Shown here: positions 27,990-38,400 of the stretch, in pieces
Layout: the number at the start of each line of letters is the position of its first letter
Position numbering within the stretch: position 1 is the first letter of the stretch
Source of the DNA: Mucilaginibacter saanensis
Lineage (GTDB): Bacteria > Bacteroidota > Bacteroidia > Sphingobacteriales > Sphingobacteriaceae
Assembly: GCF_014200575.1 (NCBI RefSeq)
Contig: NZ_JACHBZ010000003.1
Location: 248,001-312,000, forward strand
DNA: 64,000 nt
Reading direction: 5' to 3'
Notes under the pieces: model-generated
Database searches by the model: none
Told to the model about the DNA's origin: nothing
What the model saw: only the letters and a program-made list of their open reading frames with translations
Made by a program: the position numbers and the translations under genes

Positions 27990-28997
27990 TTAGTTTTTAA
28001 TTTGTTGAATAGTAATTTCTTTTCCTTCGCGTTTATATTTAAAGGCTGAAAGCTCGCTAAGCACATTCATCACCTGATCAATATTTTCATGTTGTAAAAA
28101 TGATGCGGTAAAACGGCGTGTGCTGATCCTGGTATTTGCAAAAGCTACCTTAACATCATACCAGCGTTCAATTATTTTGGCTGCTCCCTCAATATCGGTA
28201 TCGTTAAAAATCAAATCGCCGTTCATCCAGCGCAATTTTGAGGCATCTACCTTATATTTTTTTGCCGATCCGTTTACAGCATTGTAGCTTAAACACTGAT
28301 TAGGGGTTAACACCCCCAGAAACTTATTTTGCAAGCCTACACTTACCTTACCCCTGGCTACGGTAACACTCATTTCATTTGTGGCGTATGCCTTTATGTT
28401 AAAGGCTGTACCCAATACCCGGGTAAGTAATTTACCTGTATGGATGATAAATGGTCTTGTTGCATCATGAGCAACGTCAAAATAAGCCTCGCCCTCCAGG
28501 TAAAGTTCTCTTTTGCTGCCTGTAAAACTGGACGGATATTTTAATTTACTGCCTGAGTTTACCCAAACCTGGGTGCCATCAGGTAACCCTATCTGTATTT
28601 TTTTACCAAACGGAACTATTTTTTCATGATAAACAACAGCTGGTTGCTGTGATTCTTTTTTTATGCGGTGGTTAAGAAAAAGGCCTAAACCCACAAGCAT
28701 GATGGTACCTGCGGCCACTGACATCCATTTTTTTAGATTGAAAACTGGTTTCTCCTCCGGTTTTGTACTCAACGCAAATCTTGGATCGGTGGTGATCTTT
28801 TGATATAATGCCCGCTGTTGTATATCATCAAATGAATACTCCTCGTTCAGTTTATCCCACTCATCTTCCATAAGCTCGTGTAATGTTGTATCAGATGATG
28901 ACAGGGAAATATAACTCATCAATTCATCATAATCATTCCTGGCTATGTTATTTGCAGTATATTGTTTTAAAAGAAAATGGATGCGCTCACTGTTCAC
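27990..28997 (-). CDS. FecR-family anti-sigma factor (PUL2)
   Basis: 335 residues with a GTG start. An N-terminal sigma-binding region is followed by one membrane span (WMSVAAGTIMLVGLGLFL, near 90-107), the periplasmic FecR domain (VPFGKKIQIGLPDGTQVWVN and onward, to about 240) and a C-terminal DUF4974-like domain (about 260-330). It should restrain the divergently encoded ECF sigma and respond to the STN domain of SusC2. If SusC2 is truly broken, this signal path would be cut at its outer-membrane step. Confidence 0.92.
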   Translation of the reverse strand: MNSERIHFLLKQYTANNIARNDYDELMSYISLSSSDTTLHELMEDEWDKLNEEYSFDDIQQRALYQKITTDPRFALSTKPEEKPVFNLKKWMSVAAGTIMLVGLGLFLNHRIKKESQQPAVVYHEKIVPFGKKIQIGLPDGTQVWVNSGSKLKYPSSFTGSKRELYLEGEAYFDVAHDATRPFIIHTGKLLTRVLGTAFNIKAYATNEMSVTVARGKVSVGLQNKFLGVLTPNQCLSYNAVNGSAKKYKVDASKLRWMNGDLIFNDTDIEGAAKIIERWYDVKVAFANTRISTRRFTASFLQHENIDQVMNVLSELSAFKYKREGKEITIQQIKN

Positions 28998-29214
28998 TTT
29001 GTATAATTTAAATTGCTTCGGTCCCGAATAGATAACTGTAATACACTTGCAAATTAATTTAGGACTATACCTTGTTAAAATATTTTAAAATCGAAGTTAA
29101 CTTTTGAAAAAATAACCATTACTAAGTAACGGCGTATGCTTAAGCTGGTAAATAAATCCGTTCGGCATTTAACTTCATTAAATCTTAATAATGATATTTT
29201 ATCATAGTGTTATA

Positions 29215-29243
29215 TTGTTATTATTAAATCTTTTTTAGATTTG
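29215..29243 (+). promoter_or_regulatory. Probable housekeeping promoter of the PUL2 sigma gene
   Basis: TTG at 29215-29217 and TAGATTTG at 29236-29243 are separated by 18 bp. This fits the Bacteroidota -33 TTG / -7 TAnnTTTG consensus. It would place the transcription start about 25 nt before the GTG at 29275. Confidence 0.5.
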
Positions 29244-29274
29244 GTAAATAGAAAAAATTAACCCCATTGTATTA

Positions 29275-29871
29275 GTGAAGTTGTTGGAAAACCAAGGTGA
29301 TGAGTATGCAGTGCGTTTGAAAAATGACGATCAGGCCGCCTTTCACCAACTCTATAATATTTATAGCAAACGGCTCTACAATTTTATATTCCGTTTTTTA
29401 AAAAACAAAGAGCTTAGCGAGGAGGTTGTTCAGGAGTCATTTTTAAGCCTTTGGGTAAATCGGGCAAAATTAAATGAATCCTACCCGGTGGGGCCTTACC
29501 TATTCACTATAAGTCGCCGTTTAACTTTAAATGCACTGCGCCAATCTACCATCTCAAAAGCAGGCCAGGAAAAATTGTGGGAATCTCTTACCTACTTGCA
29601 CAACGATACTGAGGAAGCTATTTTACTTAACAATCTGCAGGAATTTGCAGAAACAGCCTTTAAAAATCTACCTAAACAGCAACAGTTAGTATTCAGGCTT
29701 AGCAGAGAAGAAGGATTAACATACGATGAAATAGCAGACCGATTGCAAATTTCCAGAAACACGGTAAAAAATCATTTAATCGCAGCGCTCAAAAACCTCA
29801 GAACCCAGTTTTCACGGTCTGATATTGTTTACCTGGCTTTTGTTACCCTTTCCTGGCTTTTCAGAAAGTAA
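29275..29871 (+). CDS. ECF RNA polymerase sigma factor (PUL2)
   Basis: 198 residues with a GTG start. Region 2 (about 20-75) includes FHQLYNIYSKRLYNFIFRFL and EEVVQESFLSLWVNR; region 4 (about 130-180) includes LPKQQQLVFRLSREEGLTYD and IADRLQISRNTVKNHLIAAL. The last residues (YLAFVTLSWLFRK) are hydrophobic, as in many Bacteroidota FecR-linked sigmas. It is divergent from its fecR, unlike in PUL1 where sigma and fecR point the same way. It should turn on susC2. Whether it also drives the TonB receptor 276 nt downstream is open. Confidence 0.93.
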   Translation: MKLLENQGDEYAVRLKNDDQAAFHQLYNIYSKRLYNFIFRFLKNKELSEEVVQESFLSLWVNRAKLNESYPVGPYLFTISRRLTLNALRQSTISKAGQEKLWESLTYLHNDTEEAILLNNLQEFAETAFKNLPKQQQLVFRLSREEGLTYDEIADRLQISRNTVKNHLIAALKNLRTQFSRSDIVYLAFVTLSWLFRK

Positions 29872-30053
29872 AAATATACCATACTCCCTTCTTGGTTATG
29901 TTTAATAGGGCTTGGCTTTGGCAGCCTGTTCACATCTAAGTCATGTCATCATTATTTTCAATTTTAAACAGCGAAGCTTGATTGATTTATTGTTTTTTAA
30001 TCTAAAAACCATCAGAGATATATACAAAAACAGGCCAGATGTTAACTTAATAT

Positions 30054-30061
30054 TAAGTTTG
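30054..30061 (+). promoter_or_regulatory. Possible -7 box upstream of the SusD-less TonB receptor
   Basis: TAAGTTTG matches TAnnTTTG and lies 86 nt before the ATG at 30147. No TTG or TTTG is found at the right distance upstream, so this is a weak call. Nothing else was recognised in 29872-30146. Confidence 0.25.
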
Positions 30062-30146
30062 AGTTATTGAATTTATTTAACTGAGATAATTCAGTTTTTC
30101 TCCAACATTCAACAGGTTTCTTTGCGGAAAATCAAACCCGTTGTAC

Positions 30147-32966
30147 ATGAAATACTCCTACTTTTTTTACAGACTGCTCTTACTTTTTTCTTTAAGTCTG
30201 CTGTTTTCTTTAACATCCAATGCCCAAAGCATAAAAGGCAAGGTTGACGATTATAAAACTGGCGAACCACTTACCGGAGCAACAGTACATTTAACCCAAC
30301 CTGGCATAAATAAAGTTGCGCCCGTAAGCCTTAACGGAAATTATATCTTTAAAAACGTACATCCCGGCCCCTATAAAATACAGGTAAATTATATTGGCTA
30401 TAAATCTTCGCAAGTTTACGAGGGCAGTATAAGCGCCACGGATGAAACCAAGGTCGTAAATATTGATCTACAAGATGCAAGCACACAAGTTGCCGAGGTT
30501 AAAATTACCGGCCGTACCAATAAAGAAACCGACCATGCCGCGCGTGGTATTGAGAAAAATGCCAACATGATCGAAAACATTTTGTCGGCTAATACTATTC
30601 AGCTTTTACCCGATGTAACCGTAGGCAATGCCTTACAACGTGTAAGCGGCGTAACTGTACAGCGGTCGGCCAGTGGCGAGGGGCGCTATGCTATTATCCG
30701 TGGTATGGAACAGCGTTACAACTCCACACTGGTAAACGGAATCAAGATCCCGAGTCCTGATCCTGCCTACCGTTTTGTACCTATGGATGTATTTCCATCA
30801 GAAATGCTTGAACGCCTGGAGGTAATTAAGGCCCTGACACCCAATATTGAGGGAGATGCCATTGGTGGGGTCATGAACCTGATTATGAAAAGCGCACCAG
30901 ACCATTTTGTGTTTAGTGCAAACGCCTCAGGCGGATTTTCTTCACTATTTTCCAATGGTCGTTTATTTAATGCTTTTAATGCCTCGCCCAATCGCCAATC
31001 GCCTGCCATAGTTCATGGCAATAGCTACCCGGCAACCGCAGCCGATTTTAATAACCATGCGCTTAACAGTGATCACAACCTTAATAATCCATTAAGCTCA
31101 ACCGCAGGTTTAACTATCGGCGATCGTTTTTTGAATAACAAACTGGGTGTAATTGTTTCGGCAAGTTATCAGAATGTGTATCGGGGATCAAACTCTAAGC
31201 GACTAATACCTAACGCGCAACCAGATGTTGATAACAATCCTCAGTTTTCTGATTCTTATGACCGCACCTATTCTACCCAAACCCAACGCTTAGGTATCCA
31301 TAATAAAATTGATTATGTAATCGATGATAAAAATAAACTTTCGTTATATAATCTATACATCCACCAAAACGAGTTCGAGTCGCGCCTGTCTTCAGACACC
31401 CTGGGTCTGGGTTTAAACTCTACTGCCCTTAACAAACAAATCACCCTGGCCAACAGGAGCACCTTAACCCAGCAAACTATATATAATTCAACACTGCATG
31501 GCGAGCATGTGCTGAGCGACCAATGGCGTTTTAACTGGGATGGCGTTTATTCAAAGGCTACCCGTAATATGCCCGACAGGACCGAGTTTTCGTACGATGC
31601 CAATAAATCGTTAAACAGCGCAGGAGCCGTAACTGCCGAACAGGATAATAATACAGTACTAACTCATCATTGGGAAAACAATAAAGATCAGGATATAAGT
31701 GGCTATGCCAATCTGATTTTCACTCCTAAAATTGCCGGTAAAGTTGTTGAGTTTTCAACTGGGGGGTTATATCGTCACAAAATAAGGGACGCTTATTTCA
31801 TAGACTATACACTAAAAGGCGGATTAACAGTATATAATAATAATTTTAACTCTATCCCATTTAATGTAACATCGCCTGGAGATGGTACCGGCAATAGCAG
31901 CGACAAGCTGTCAAATAACTACCATATCAAGGAAGATGATAATGCGGAGTACATGCAGGTTAAATTTGATCTGCTGCCCAAATTGCAGGTTTTAGGTGGC
32001 GTTAGGGTAGAGAATACTAACCTAGGTTATGAAACCCAATCTCCGTTGACCGTATCGCAAAGAAGCGGAAAGTATATTTATACTGATGTTTTACCAAGCA
32101 TTCATTTAAAATACGCATTAACAGACAACCAAAACATCCGGGCATCGTACTTTGCATCTATCAGCCGCCCAGGTTTTGGTGAGCAGGTACCGTATGTAAT
32201 TAGCGGAGAGTATTATAACGAAGAGGGAAACCCTAACCTGAAACACATTACTGCTGATAACTATGATGTGAGGTACGAGTTTTTCCCCGGAGGAGCAGAT
32301 CAATTATTGCTGGGATCTTTTTATAAAAAAATCTATAACCCAATTGAATATTATGTAGTTCGTGGCTCCGGGCCGAGCGATCTGCTAATTCAGCCACAAA
32401 ACGCATCAGACAATGCCACCAACTATGGCTTTGAGGCCCTGGCAACCAAGTTTTTTGGTATAATTGGGTTCTCTGTTAACTATACCTATACACACTCAAG
32501 GGTAACCACACCTAAATTAAGTTACGAAGATCGCGGCGATCCTCGTGGTGCACAAAACTACATAGTAACTGAAACACGCCCATTACAGGGTCAGGCCGAT
32601 CATGTGGGCAACGCTTCCATATTATTTAAAAGCGCCAAGTTAGGTTTGGATGTGCAAATGGCATTTGTATATACAGGCGAACGTCTTGCCCAGGTTTCTG
32701 CCTATGCAAATCTTGATTTTTACCAGCATGCTTACGGACAGTTAGATTTTTCCTTTGAAAAAACATTGGCTAAACACTTCTCTTTTTATGGCAAGATCAA
32801 TAACCTTACCAACACCGCCGCTAAAATTTATTTAAAACACCCCAATGCCAGTATTAACCCTAAACTACAGGAATTTTTGGGCAAACAGGATATAGCGGCT
32901 CAAACTTTAGTACAAAGCGACTATTATAAAACACTATTCCTGGGTGGTTTAAGGTATAAATTCTAA
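30147..32966 (+). CDS. TonB-dependent outer-membrane receptor without a SusD partner
   Basis: 939 residues from the ATG at 30147; a TTG two codons upstream is less likely. Signal peptide (to about 28), regulatory-like domain (about 30-110, IKGKVDDYKTGEPLTGATVH), plug (about 130-250, with YAIIRGMEQRYNSTLVNGIK and KALTPNIEGDAIGGVMNLI) and a long barrel. It lacks STN, and the signature differs from SusC; it resembles receptors in the TonB-Xanth-Caul-like group, some of which sit near phosphatases or phytases. It heads a plus-strand set with a beta-helix lipoprotein and a histidine phosphatase. The imported ligand is unknown; a phosphorylated compound is my inference. Confidence 0.88.
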   Translation: MKYSYFFYRLLLLFSLSLLFSLTSNAQSIKGKVDDYKTGEPLTGATVHLTQPGINKVAPVSLNGNYIFKNVHPGPYKIQVNYIGYKSSQVYEGSISATDETKVVNIDLQDASTQVAEVKITGRTNKETDHAARGIEKNANMIENILSANTIQLLPDVTVGNALQRVSGVTVQRSASGEGRYAIIRGMEQRYNSTLVNGIKIPSPDPAYRFVPMDVFPSEMLERLEVIKALTPNIEGDAIGGVMNLIMKSAPDHFVFSANASGGFSSLFSNGRLFNAFNASPNRQSPAIVHGNSYPATAADFNNHALNSDHNLNNPLSSTAGLTIGDRFLNNKLGVIVSASYQNVYRGSNSKRLIPNAQPDVDNNPQFSDSYDRTYSTQTQRLGIHNKIDYVIDDKNKLSLYNLYIHQNEFESRLSSDTLGLGLNSTALNKQITLANRSTLTQQTIYNSTLHGEHVLSDQWRFNWDGVYSKATRNMPDRTEFSYDANKSLNSAGAVTAEQDNNTVLTHHWENNKDQDISGYANLIFTPKIAGKVVEFSTGGLYRHKIRDAYFIDYTLKGGLTVYNNNFNSIPFNVTSPGDGTGNSSDKLSNNYHIKEDDNAEYMQVKFDLLPKLQVLGGVRVENTNLGYETQSPLTVSQRSGKYIYTDVLPSIHLKYALTDNQNIRASYFASISRPGFGEQVPYVISGEYYNEEGNPNLKHITADNYDVRYEFFPGGADQLLLGSFYKKIYNPIEYYVVRGSGPSDLLIQPQNASDNATNYGFEALATKFFGIIGFSVNYTYTHSRVTTPKLSYEDRGDPRGAQNYIVTETRPLQGQADHVGNASILFKSAKLGLDVQMAFVYTGERLAQVSAYANLDFYQHAYGQLDFSFEKTLAKHFSFYGKINNLTNTAAKIYLKHPNASINPKLQEFLGKQDIAAQTLVQSDYYKTLFLGGLRYKF

Positions 32967-33027
32967 AATCTGCGAATTACTCATGAGTGCCCTTAAAAAA
33001 ACAAGTCACCAACGAATAACTATAACG

Positions 33028-34443
33028 ATGAAAAAATATATAATTCCTCTCATTTCCCTGATATTATCTGCATCCATTTCCGGCTGTCAGAAATGGAAAG
33101 GCGAACATACCGATATCTATAGCTACACTCCGCCCGCAGCTAACCCCGTGAGTGACAAGGCTCCCTTATCATGTAGTGGCGGTAGTACAGTTAGCCCGGT
33201 AAAAGGCACCATGCTTAGCGGTAAAACTTATACTGTAGAAGACGGCTGCGACTTGATTATAAACCCTACAGATACACTATTGATGCAGCCCGGTGTAACT
33301 TTAAATATGGGTACGGGTAGTAGTCTTATTGTTTTGGGAACATTAGTGAGTAATGGCTCCAAAAACCAACCGAACTGGATCACAATACCCGGAATAACCA
33401 AAAATGATGCGCCCGGTGGCGTAGCGCCTGCTACCGACCCCGCTTATGCGGGCAAGTGGAAAGGCATTATTGGCGGCCCAACCTGTAACCTGATGGTGTT
33501 ACGGTGGACACATGTGGAATACGCCGGTTTAACCGAAGGTGATGCAACCTCTAAGCTTGCTCATGCAGGTGCTGGTAATCAATATAGCATTCTATTTGCC
33601 AATTACAATGGAAATTTTATTATGGAAGATTCCTGGTTATACGGCGGCGTAGACGACCCGATCAGAATTTCAGCGGGTAAGGTTGCCCTTTTTCGCAATA
33701 CTTTTGAAAAGAACGGATCTAACGGAGGCGATTGTTTGAATGCCAAGGGAGGCACAGTAGGTACCATGGCTTACAATCTTTTTATAGGTACAGCAACAAA
33801 TGGCCAAAAAGCATCTAATAAGGGACAGGCTATCGGGGCGCCACAAACCAACCTGGTTATGTACAATAACACTTTTATTAGCGGCGGATACAGGCAACAG
33901 CAAAGTGGACGCGGAGGCTGCATCAATTATGAAGAAGGCGCAGAAGGTATGTATTACAATAACGTAGCTATCAACTGCCGGTTCGGATACAGGGTGGTAG
34001 GCAATCCGGTTGCTGATGTGGCGCATCTTTCATACGGCAATAATTATCAATGGGCCGATTCAGTGAGCGTGGCTAATCAGTTTTATCCAACCGGCTATAT
34101 TACTCAACCGCAAGCTACTGATATTCCTTCCTTCGGTACTTATCTTCCGGCTAACTATCAGCCCGGGGCTATATACGATGGTAGTGCCGCAGTGCAGAAA
34201 AACAACCCGATGTTTCTGAATTTTCCGCTACCCACTACTGGTCATGCTTTATCACAATATACTGCGGTTGGAAATTTCAATTTTCATTTGCAACCAAACT
34301 CCCCGCTGATTGGGAAAGGCAACACCAGCATCAAACCATTAATTGTAGTCCCTGTTGACAAAATATACGGCTTATCTGATGCCACCCTTCCTGGTTCAGA
34401 TCTGGGTTGCTACCAGTTAAACGGAACAGGAAATCAGCACTAA
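33028..34443 (+). CDS. Outer-membrane lipoprotein with predicted right-handed beta-helix
   Basis: 471 residues from the ATG at 33028. The frame is open to 33983-15 codons earlier at 32983, but MKKYIIPLISLILSASISGC is a clear lipoprotein signal with the lipid-modified Cys at 20, which fixes the start. The body has short repeated beta-strand rungs (QPGVTLNMGTGSSLIVLGTL, then segments with FRNTFEKN, AYNLFIG, MYNNTFISGG and MYYNNVAIN) typical of parallel beta-helices that bind or cleave polymers. I recognise no catalytic motif. It begins 61 nt after the TonB receptor, so it probably works with it as a surface binding or processing component. Confidence 0.75.
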   Translation: MKKYIIPLISLILSASISGCQKWKGEHTDIYSYTPPAANPVSDKAPLSCSGGSTVSPVKGTMLSGKTYTVEDGCDLIINPTDTLLMQPGVTLNMGTGSSLIVLGTLVSNGSKNQPNWITIPGITKNDAPGGVAPATDPAYAGKWKGIIGGPTCNLMVLRWTHVEYAGLTEGDATSKLAHAGAGNQYSILFANYNGNFIMEDSWLYGGVDDPIRISAGKVALFRNTFEKNGSNGGDCLNAKGGTVGTMAYNLFIGTATNGQKASNKGQAIGAPQTNLVMYNNTFISGGYRQQQSGRGGCINYEEGAEGMYYNNVAINCRFGYRVVGNPVADVAHLSYGNNYQWADSVSVANQFYPTGYITQPQATDIPSFGTYLPANYQPGAIYDGSAAVQKNNPMFLNFPLPTTGHALSQYTAVGNFNFHLQPNSPLIGKGNTSIKPLIVVPVDKIYGLSDATLPGSDLGCYQLNGTGNQH

Positions 34444-34463
34444 ATAATTCAATATTTCCACAG

Positions 34464-34497
34464 GGATAGCCGGATTAAGTTCGGCTATCCTCTTTTT
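34464..34497 (+). terminator. Intrinsic terminator before the histidine phosphatase gene
   Basis: GGATAGCCG (34464-34472) and CGGCTATCC (34482-34490) form a perfect 9-bp stem with a 9-nt loop, followed by TCTTTTT. It lies between the lipoprotein stop and the phosphatase start, so the phosphatase is either read through at reduced level or has its own promoter. Confidence 0.75.
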
Positions 34498-34516
34498 ATA
34501 TAAACCCATTTTAAAT

Positions 34517-35074
34517 ATGAAAAATCTTAAATGTCTTAGCTTGCTATTCTTAGCGGCCATATTGTTTACAGGATCAAAGGCAGCGGCACAATCTGCCGAT
34601 TTGAAAATTGTTTTTATACGCCATGCTGAAAAACCATTAAAGGGTGATAACTTAACCTGTGAGGGCCTAAACAGATCATTAAAGCTCCCCGCTGTTATTC
34701 ATGCTAAGTTTGGCGTACCTGCGTTTACCTTTGTTCCGGCAATGGGCCTTGGTGAAGCCACTAAACATTCCAGGATGTTTCAGACGATTGTTCCCTTTGC
34801 AGCTCAGTATAATTTAATCATCAACAGTAGCCGGCAGGAAAAAGACTCATTAGGAATGGCCGCAGATCTTAAGAGCAGATCAGGCTTGGTATTGGTTGTT
34901 TGGGAGCACAATGGCATAGCCCCAATCATCAGGGCGTTGGGCATAAAGGAAACTGCCTTGAAATGGCCCGATGACGATTATGATAGTATATGGATAATTA
35001 CTTTCAAAAATGGCATTCCAAATTTCGTTAAGAACAAAGAAGGAATACACCCTGGAAAAGATTGTGCTTTATAG
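34517..35074 (+). CDS. Secreted histidine phosphatase family protein
   Basis: 185 residues with a signal peptide (about 1-25, ending AAAQS). IRHAEKP gives the Arg35-His36 catalytic pair, where the His is phosphorylated; DNLTCEGLNRSLKLPAVI is typical of this short branch, and VWEHNG supplies the second His (131) with Glu130 beside it. The protein is shorter than acid phosphatases and phytases of the same clan, so a phosphomonoesterase or signalling phosphatase is more likely than a phytase. It follows the TonB receptor and lipoprotein, and an internal terminator may lower its expression. Confidence 0.83.
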   Translation: MKNLKCLSLLFLAAILFTGSKAAAQSADLKIVFIRHAEKPLKGDNLTCEGLNRSLKLPAVIHAKFGVPAFTFVPAMGLGEATKHSRMFQTIVPFAAQYNLIINSSRQEKDSLGMAADLKSRSGLVLVVWEHNGIAPIIRALGIKETALKWPDDDYDSIWIITFKNGIPNFVKNKEGIHPGKDCAL

Positions 35075-35094
35075 TAAAGCAATATTTATCTGTC

Positions 35095-35148
35095 TTGGCA
35101 ATAAAAAAAGTCGTTTCTTAAAACAGAAACGACTTTTTTTATTGCCAA
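35095..35148. terminator. Long perfect terminator hairpin
   Basis: A 24-bp arm at 35095-35118 is perfectly complementary to 35125-35148 around a 6-nt loop. The core is AGTCGTTTCT/AGAAACGACT with a 7-A and 7-T tract inside the arms. It closes the transcription unit starting at 30147 and would also stop anything coming from the other side. Confidence 0.92.
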
Positions 35149-35468
35149 AATATCACCTTTTCACTTTAATAAAAACACAACTAACTGATTATTAATGATT
35201 ATATTACGTAATCATTACAGCTTATTAAGCATCACCGGATGTACTTTGACCGATTAGCAAGTTTTCTACTAAAGTAATAGCCCGTTATAATTTTTGCGTT
35301 CAACACTTAAACCATTTTTGGATTTTTAACGTACAAGGAGGACATCACAATACATTGCTTAATGTTAAACAAGAATAACTCTGTAATAATTGAATATTAC
35401 TAACAACATTCATTGCAATAGCCTTTACCTTATTAATAAGATGCAGAAGCTCACAGAAACTACGGTTT
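35149..35468 (+). other. 320-nt non-coding region before the large surface protein
   Basis: The region is AT-rich and has no ORF of note on either strand. No exact TAnnTTTG box was found; TAATTTTTG near 35289 is one base too long. It should carry the promoter of the multi-Ig protein gene, but I cannot place it. Confidence 0.4.
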
Positions 35469-38400
35469 ATGAATATTCGGTTATTTATATTTTTCTTACT
35501 GGTTATCCCATTTAAGTTACATAGTCAGATATGTACATTAAATGTAGATATATCTACTACCGGAACGGTTATTTGCTCCGGAAATACAGTTACAATTACT
35601 GCCACTCCTACCGGAGGTATAGGCCCCTATAATTTAGTTTGGAATACCGGCGAAACTACCAACAGTATAAATGTAAATAAGGCGGGCACCTACACCGTTA
35701 CTGTTACAGACAAAACAGCCGGTTGTCAGCCGGTTATTAAAAACATATCAGTTGTAGTTGCTCCGAGTCCCAAGCCGCCAACCGCTGCCGGACAAACTGT
35801 TTGTCAAAATACCCCGGCTACCCTTACTGCAACCGGCCCCGGAGGAAACTATCAGTGGTATGACGCTCCAACCGGGGGTAACTTTTTAGGTAGTGGCAGC
35901 ACGTATACTACGCCGCCCATTACCTACAGCATGTTTTTTTATGTACAAACTACCGTATCTGATTGTACCAGTCCAAGAACAGCTGTTCCTGTTTACGTAG
36001 CAGGTAAGCCCTCGGTAACCGGCACTACGGTTTGCGTTGGTAGTAATGCCACCTTAGCTGCAAGTGGCGGCGATACCTACATCTGGTATGATGCAGCAAC
36101 CGGTGGAAACCAGGTAGGTACCGGTCCCACGTTTACAACTCCGCCCCTTTTTAATACCACTACCTATTATGTAGAAAGTATAGTAAATGGCTGTGCAAGC
36201 GGCCGCATTCCTGTTTTGGCCAGGGTAGGCACCCCGCCACAGCCACCTACAGCAACAAATATTTCTGTTTGTGCCGGTTCTGTGGCCAGTTTGCATGCAG
36301 ATGCACCTGCTGGTGTATTAAACTGGTTTGATGTTCCAACAGGCGGTGTACCGTTAATTACCAGTCCGGATTTTACAACACCGCCGCTCAATGCAACAAC
36401 TACCTACTATGTTCAAACATCGTTAAATGACTGCCTCAGCAGCAGAACACCGGTAAAAGTTACGGTAAATCCAATTCCGGCAACACCGGCCCCGCAAACT
36501 ATTTCCATTTGCTCAGGGACAAGTACTACACTTACCGCGTCAGCTACCACCACAGGCAGTTACCAATGGTATGACGCGCCCGAAGATGGGCATTTGCTTA
36601 CCACAGCCAGAACTTATAATACTCCTGTACTTACCCGCTCCACTACTTATTACGTTTTAAGCACCAGTGCCGGCTGTACAAGTGACCGGTCTGCTATTGT
36701 TGTTAATATCACTCCACCGCCAACAGCGCCATCTGTTTCCGGGTCAATTATTTGTATAGGGTCCATTACTACGTTAACAGCTACATCAGCCAGTGGCGGC
36801 ACCATTGAATGGTATGGTACTGCAACAGGTGGCCAACTTTTAGCTTCCAATGCAAGTTATACAACCCCAGCCCTTACAACCAGCACCACTTATTATGTAC
36901 AAACCGTTTTAGCCGGATGCATTAGTTCAAGAACTGCGGTAGCTGTAACCGTGCTGCCTCCAACTGTTGCTCCAACAGCATCGCCAGTTAGCATTTGTGC
37001 GGGTAACCAGGCGCAGCTTACGGCGTTTAGTGCCAATGGTAATTATGCATGGTATGATAGCCCAACCGGAGGCACCCTGCTGTCTGCTGCGCAGTCATAC
37101 GTAACTCCGGTTTTATCAGCAACAAAAACTTATTACGTGCAAACTGCAGTTAATGACTGTGAAAGCGCTCGTACTCCGGTAACCGTTACCGTTAATCCAC
37201 CACCCGCTGTACCAACTGTACACGGTACTACCATTTGTTCAGGGACATCAACTGCGCTTACAGCGAGTTCTTCTGCCGGTACTACGCTAAACTGGTACAC
37301 ATCTGCTGTGGGAGGCTCCCCTATTGCATCAGGAGGTACTTTTAATACACCTATCTTATCGCAGAATACAACCTACTATGTTGAAAGTACCACAGCTACC
37401 TGCACCAGTGCCAGAACGCCCGTTACGGTTACTATTAACTCTGCAGATACCTTTGGTTTCTTATACCCTTCAGGCACATACGGCACTACAGGCACCAACC
37501 CCCAGCCTATTATCAGAAATTTCCCGTCAGGCGGGGTATTTACTGCTGCTCCGGCAGGTTTGGTGTTTGCCAATAATACTACCGGCGAAATTAATTTGAG
37601 CCTGAGCATTCCCGGAACATATATTATTACGCTTACCAGCAACGGCCCATGCGGCGGTACTTACAGAGCCCCTGTTACTATAAGTGACCATCCAAATTCA
37701 GACTTTTTTTATGATGGCCCCTACTGCCAGGACGGAATTAACCCGCTGCCATCCTTTGCACCCGGGTCAAGTGGCGGTGTATTTACGGCAACTCCAGGCC
37801 TTGTTTTCAAAAGTGCAAGCACAGGCGAAATAAACCTAAGCGCAAGTACACCGGGCACATATACAATAACTAACACGATTACCAGAAATAATGCTCTATC
37901 TACAATATCACATACCGTTGTGGAAATAGATAAACGTGTGATAGTTAATGCCGGCGCCGACCAGACTTTACCCATCGGAACACCGGTAAGTTTATCTGGA
38001 AGCATAGGTGGTGCCTCCGGGGGCAGATGGGCAGGAGGAACCGGTACTTTTGCAAATTCAAGCCACTTAAGTACAACTTATACCCCTGGCCCAGGTGAAA
38101 CCGCGGCGGCTCTTCGTTTAACATCAAGTGACCCTAATAACGCATGCGGGATACAATCAGACGAGGTTATTATACATTTTCAACCGGGACCTGCTGCACC
38201 TACTGTTCCCGGCACATCAATTTGCCAGGGTGGTAGTGTGACACTTTCTGCGATAGCTCCCGGAGGAACCTATAAGTGGTTTGATGCCCCTACCGACGGC
38301 ACATTATTAAATACCGGACCTACTTATGCAACCCCGGCACTTACGGCAACAACAGTATATTATGTACAAACTACCCTTAACAATTTAACAAGCCCCAGAA

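Noticed and set aside
35281..35295. TATAATTTTTG as promoter of the multi-Ig gene
   Set aside because: One base longer than TAnnTTTG and about 180 nt from the start; no partner -33 box.
36054..38127. Several minus-strand ORFs of 60-94 codons inside the multi-Ig gene
   Set aside because: They are opposite a convincing long domain protein and have no start signals or known motifs.
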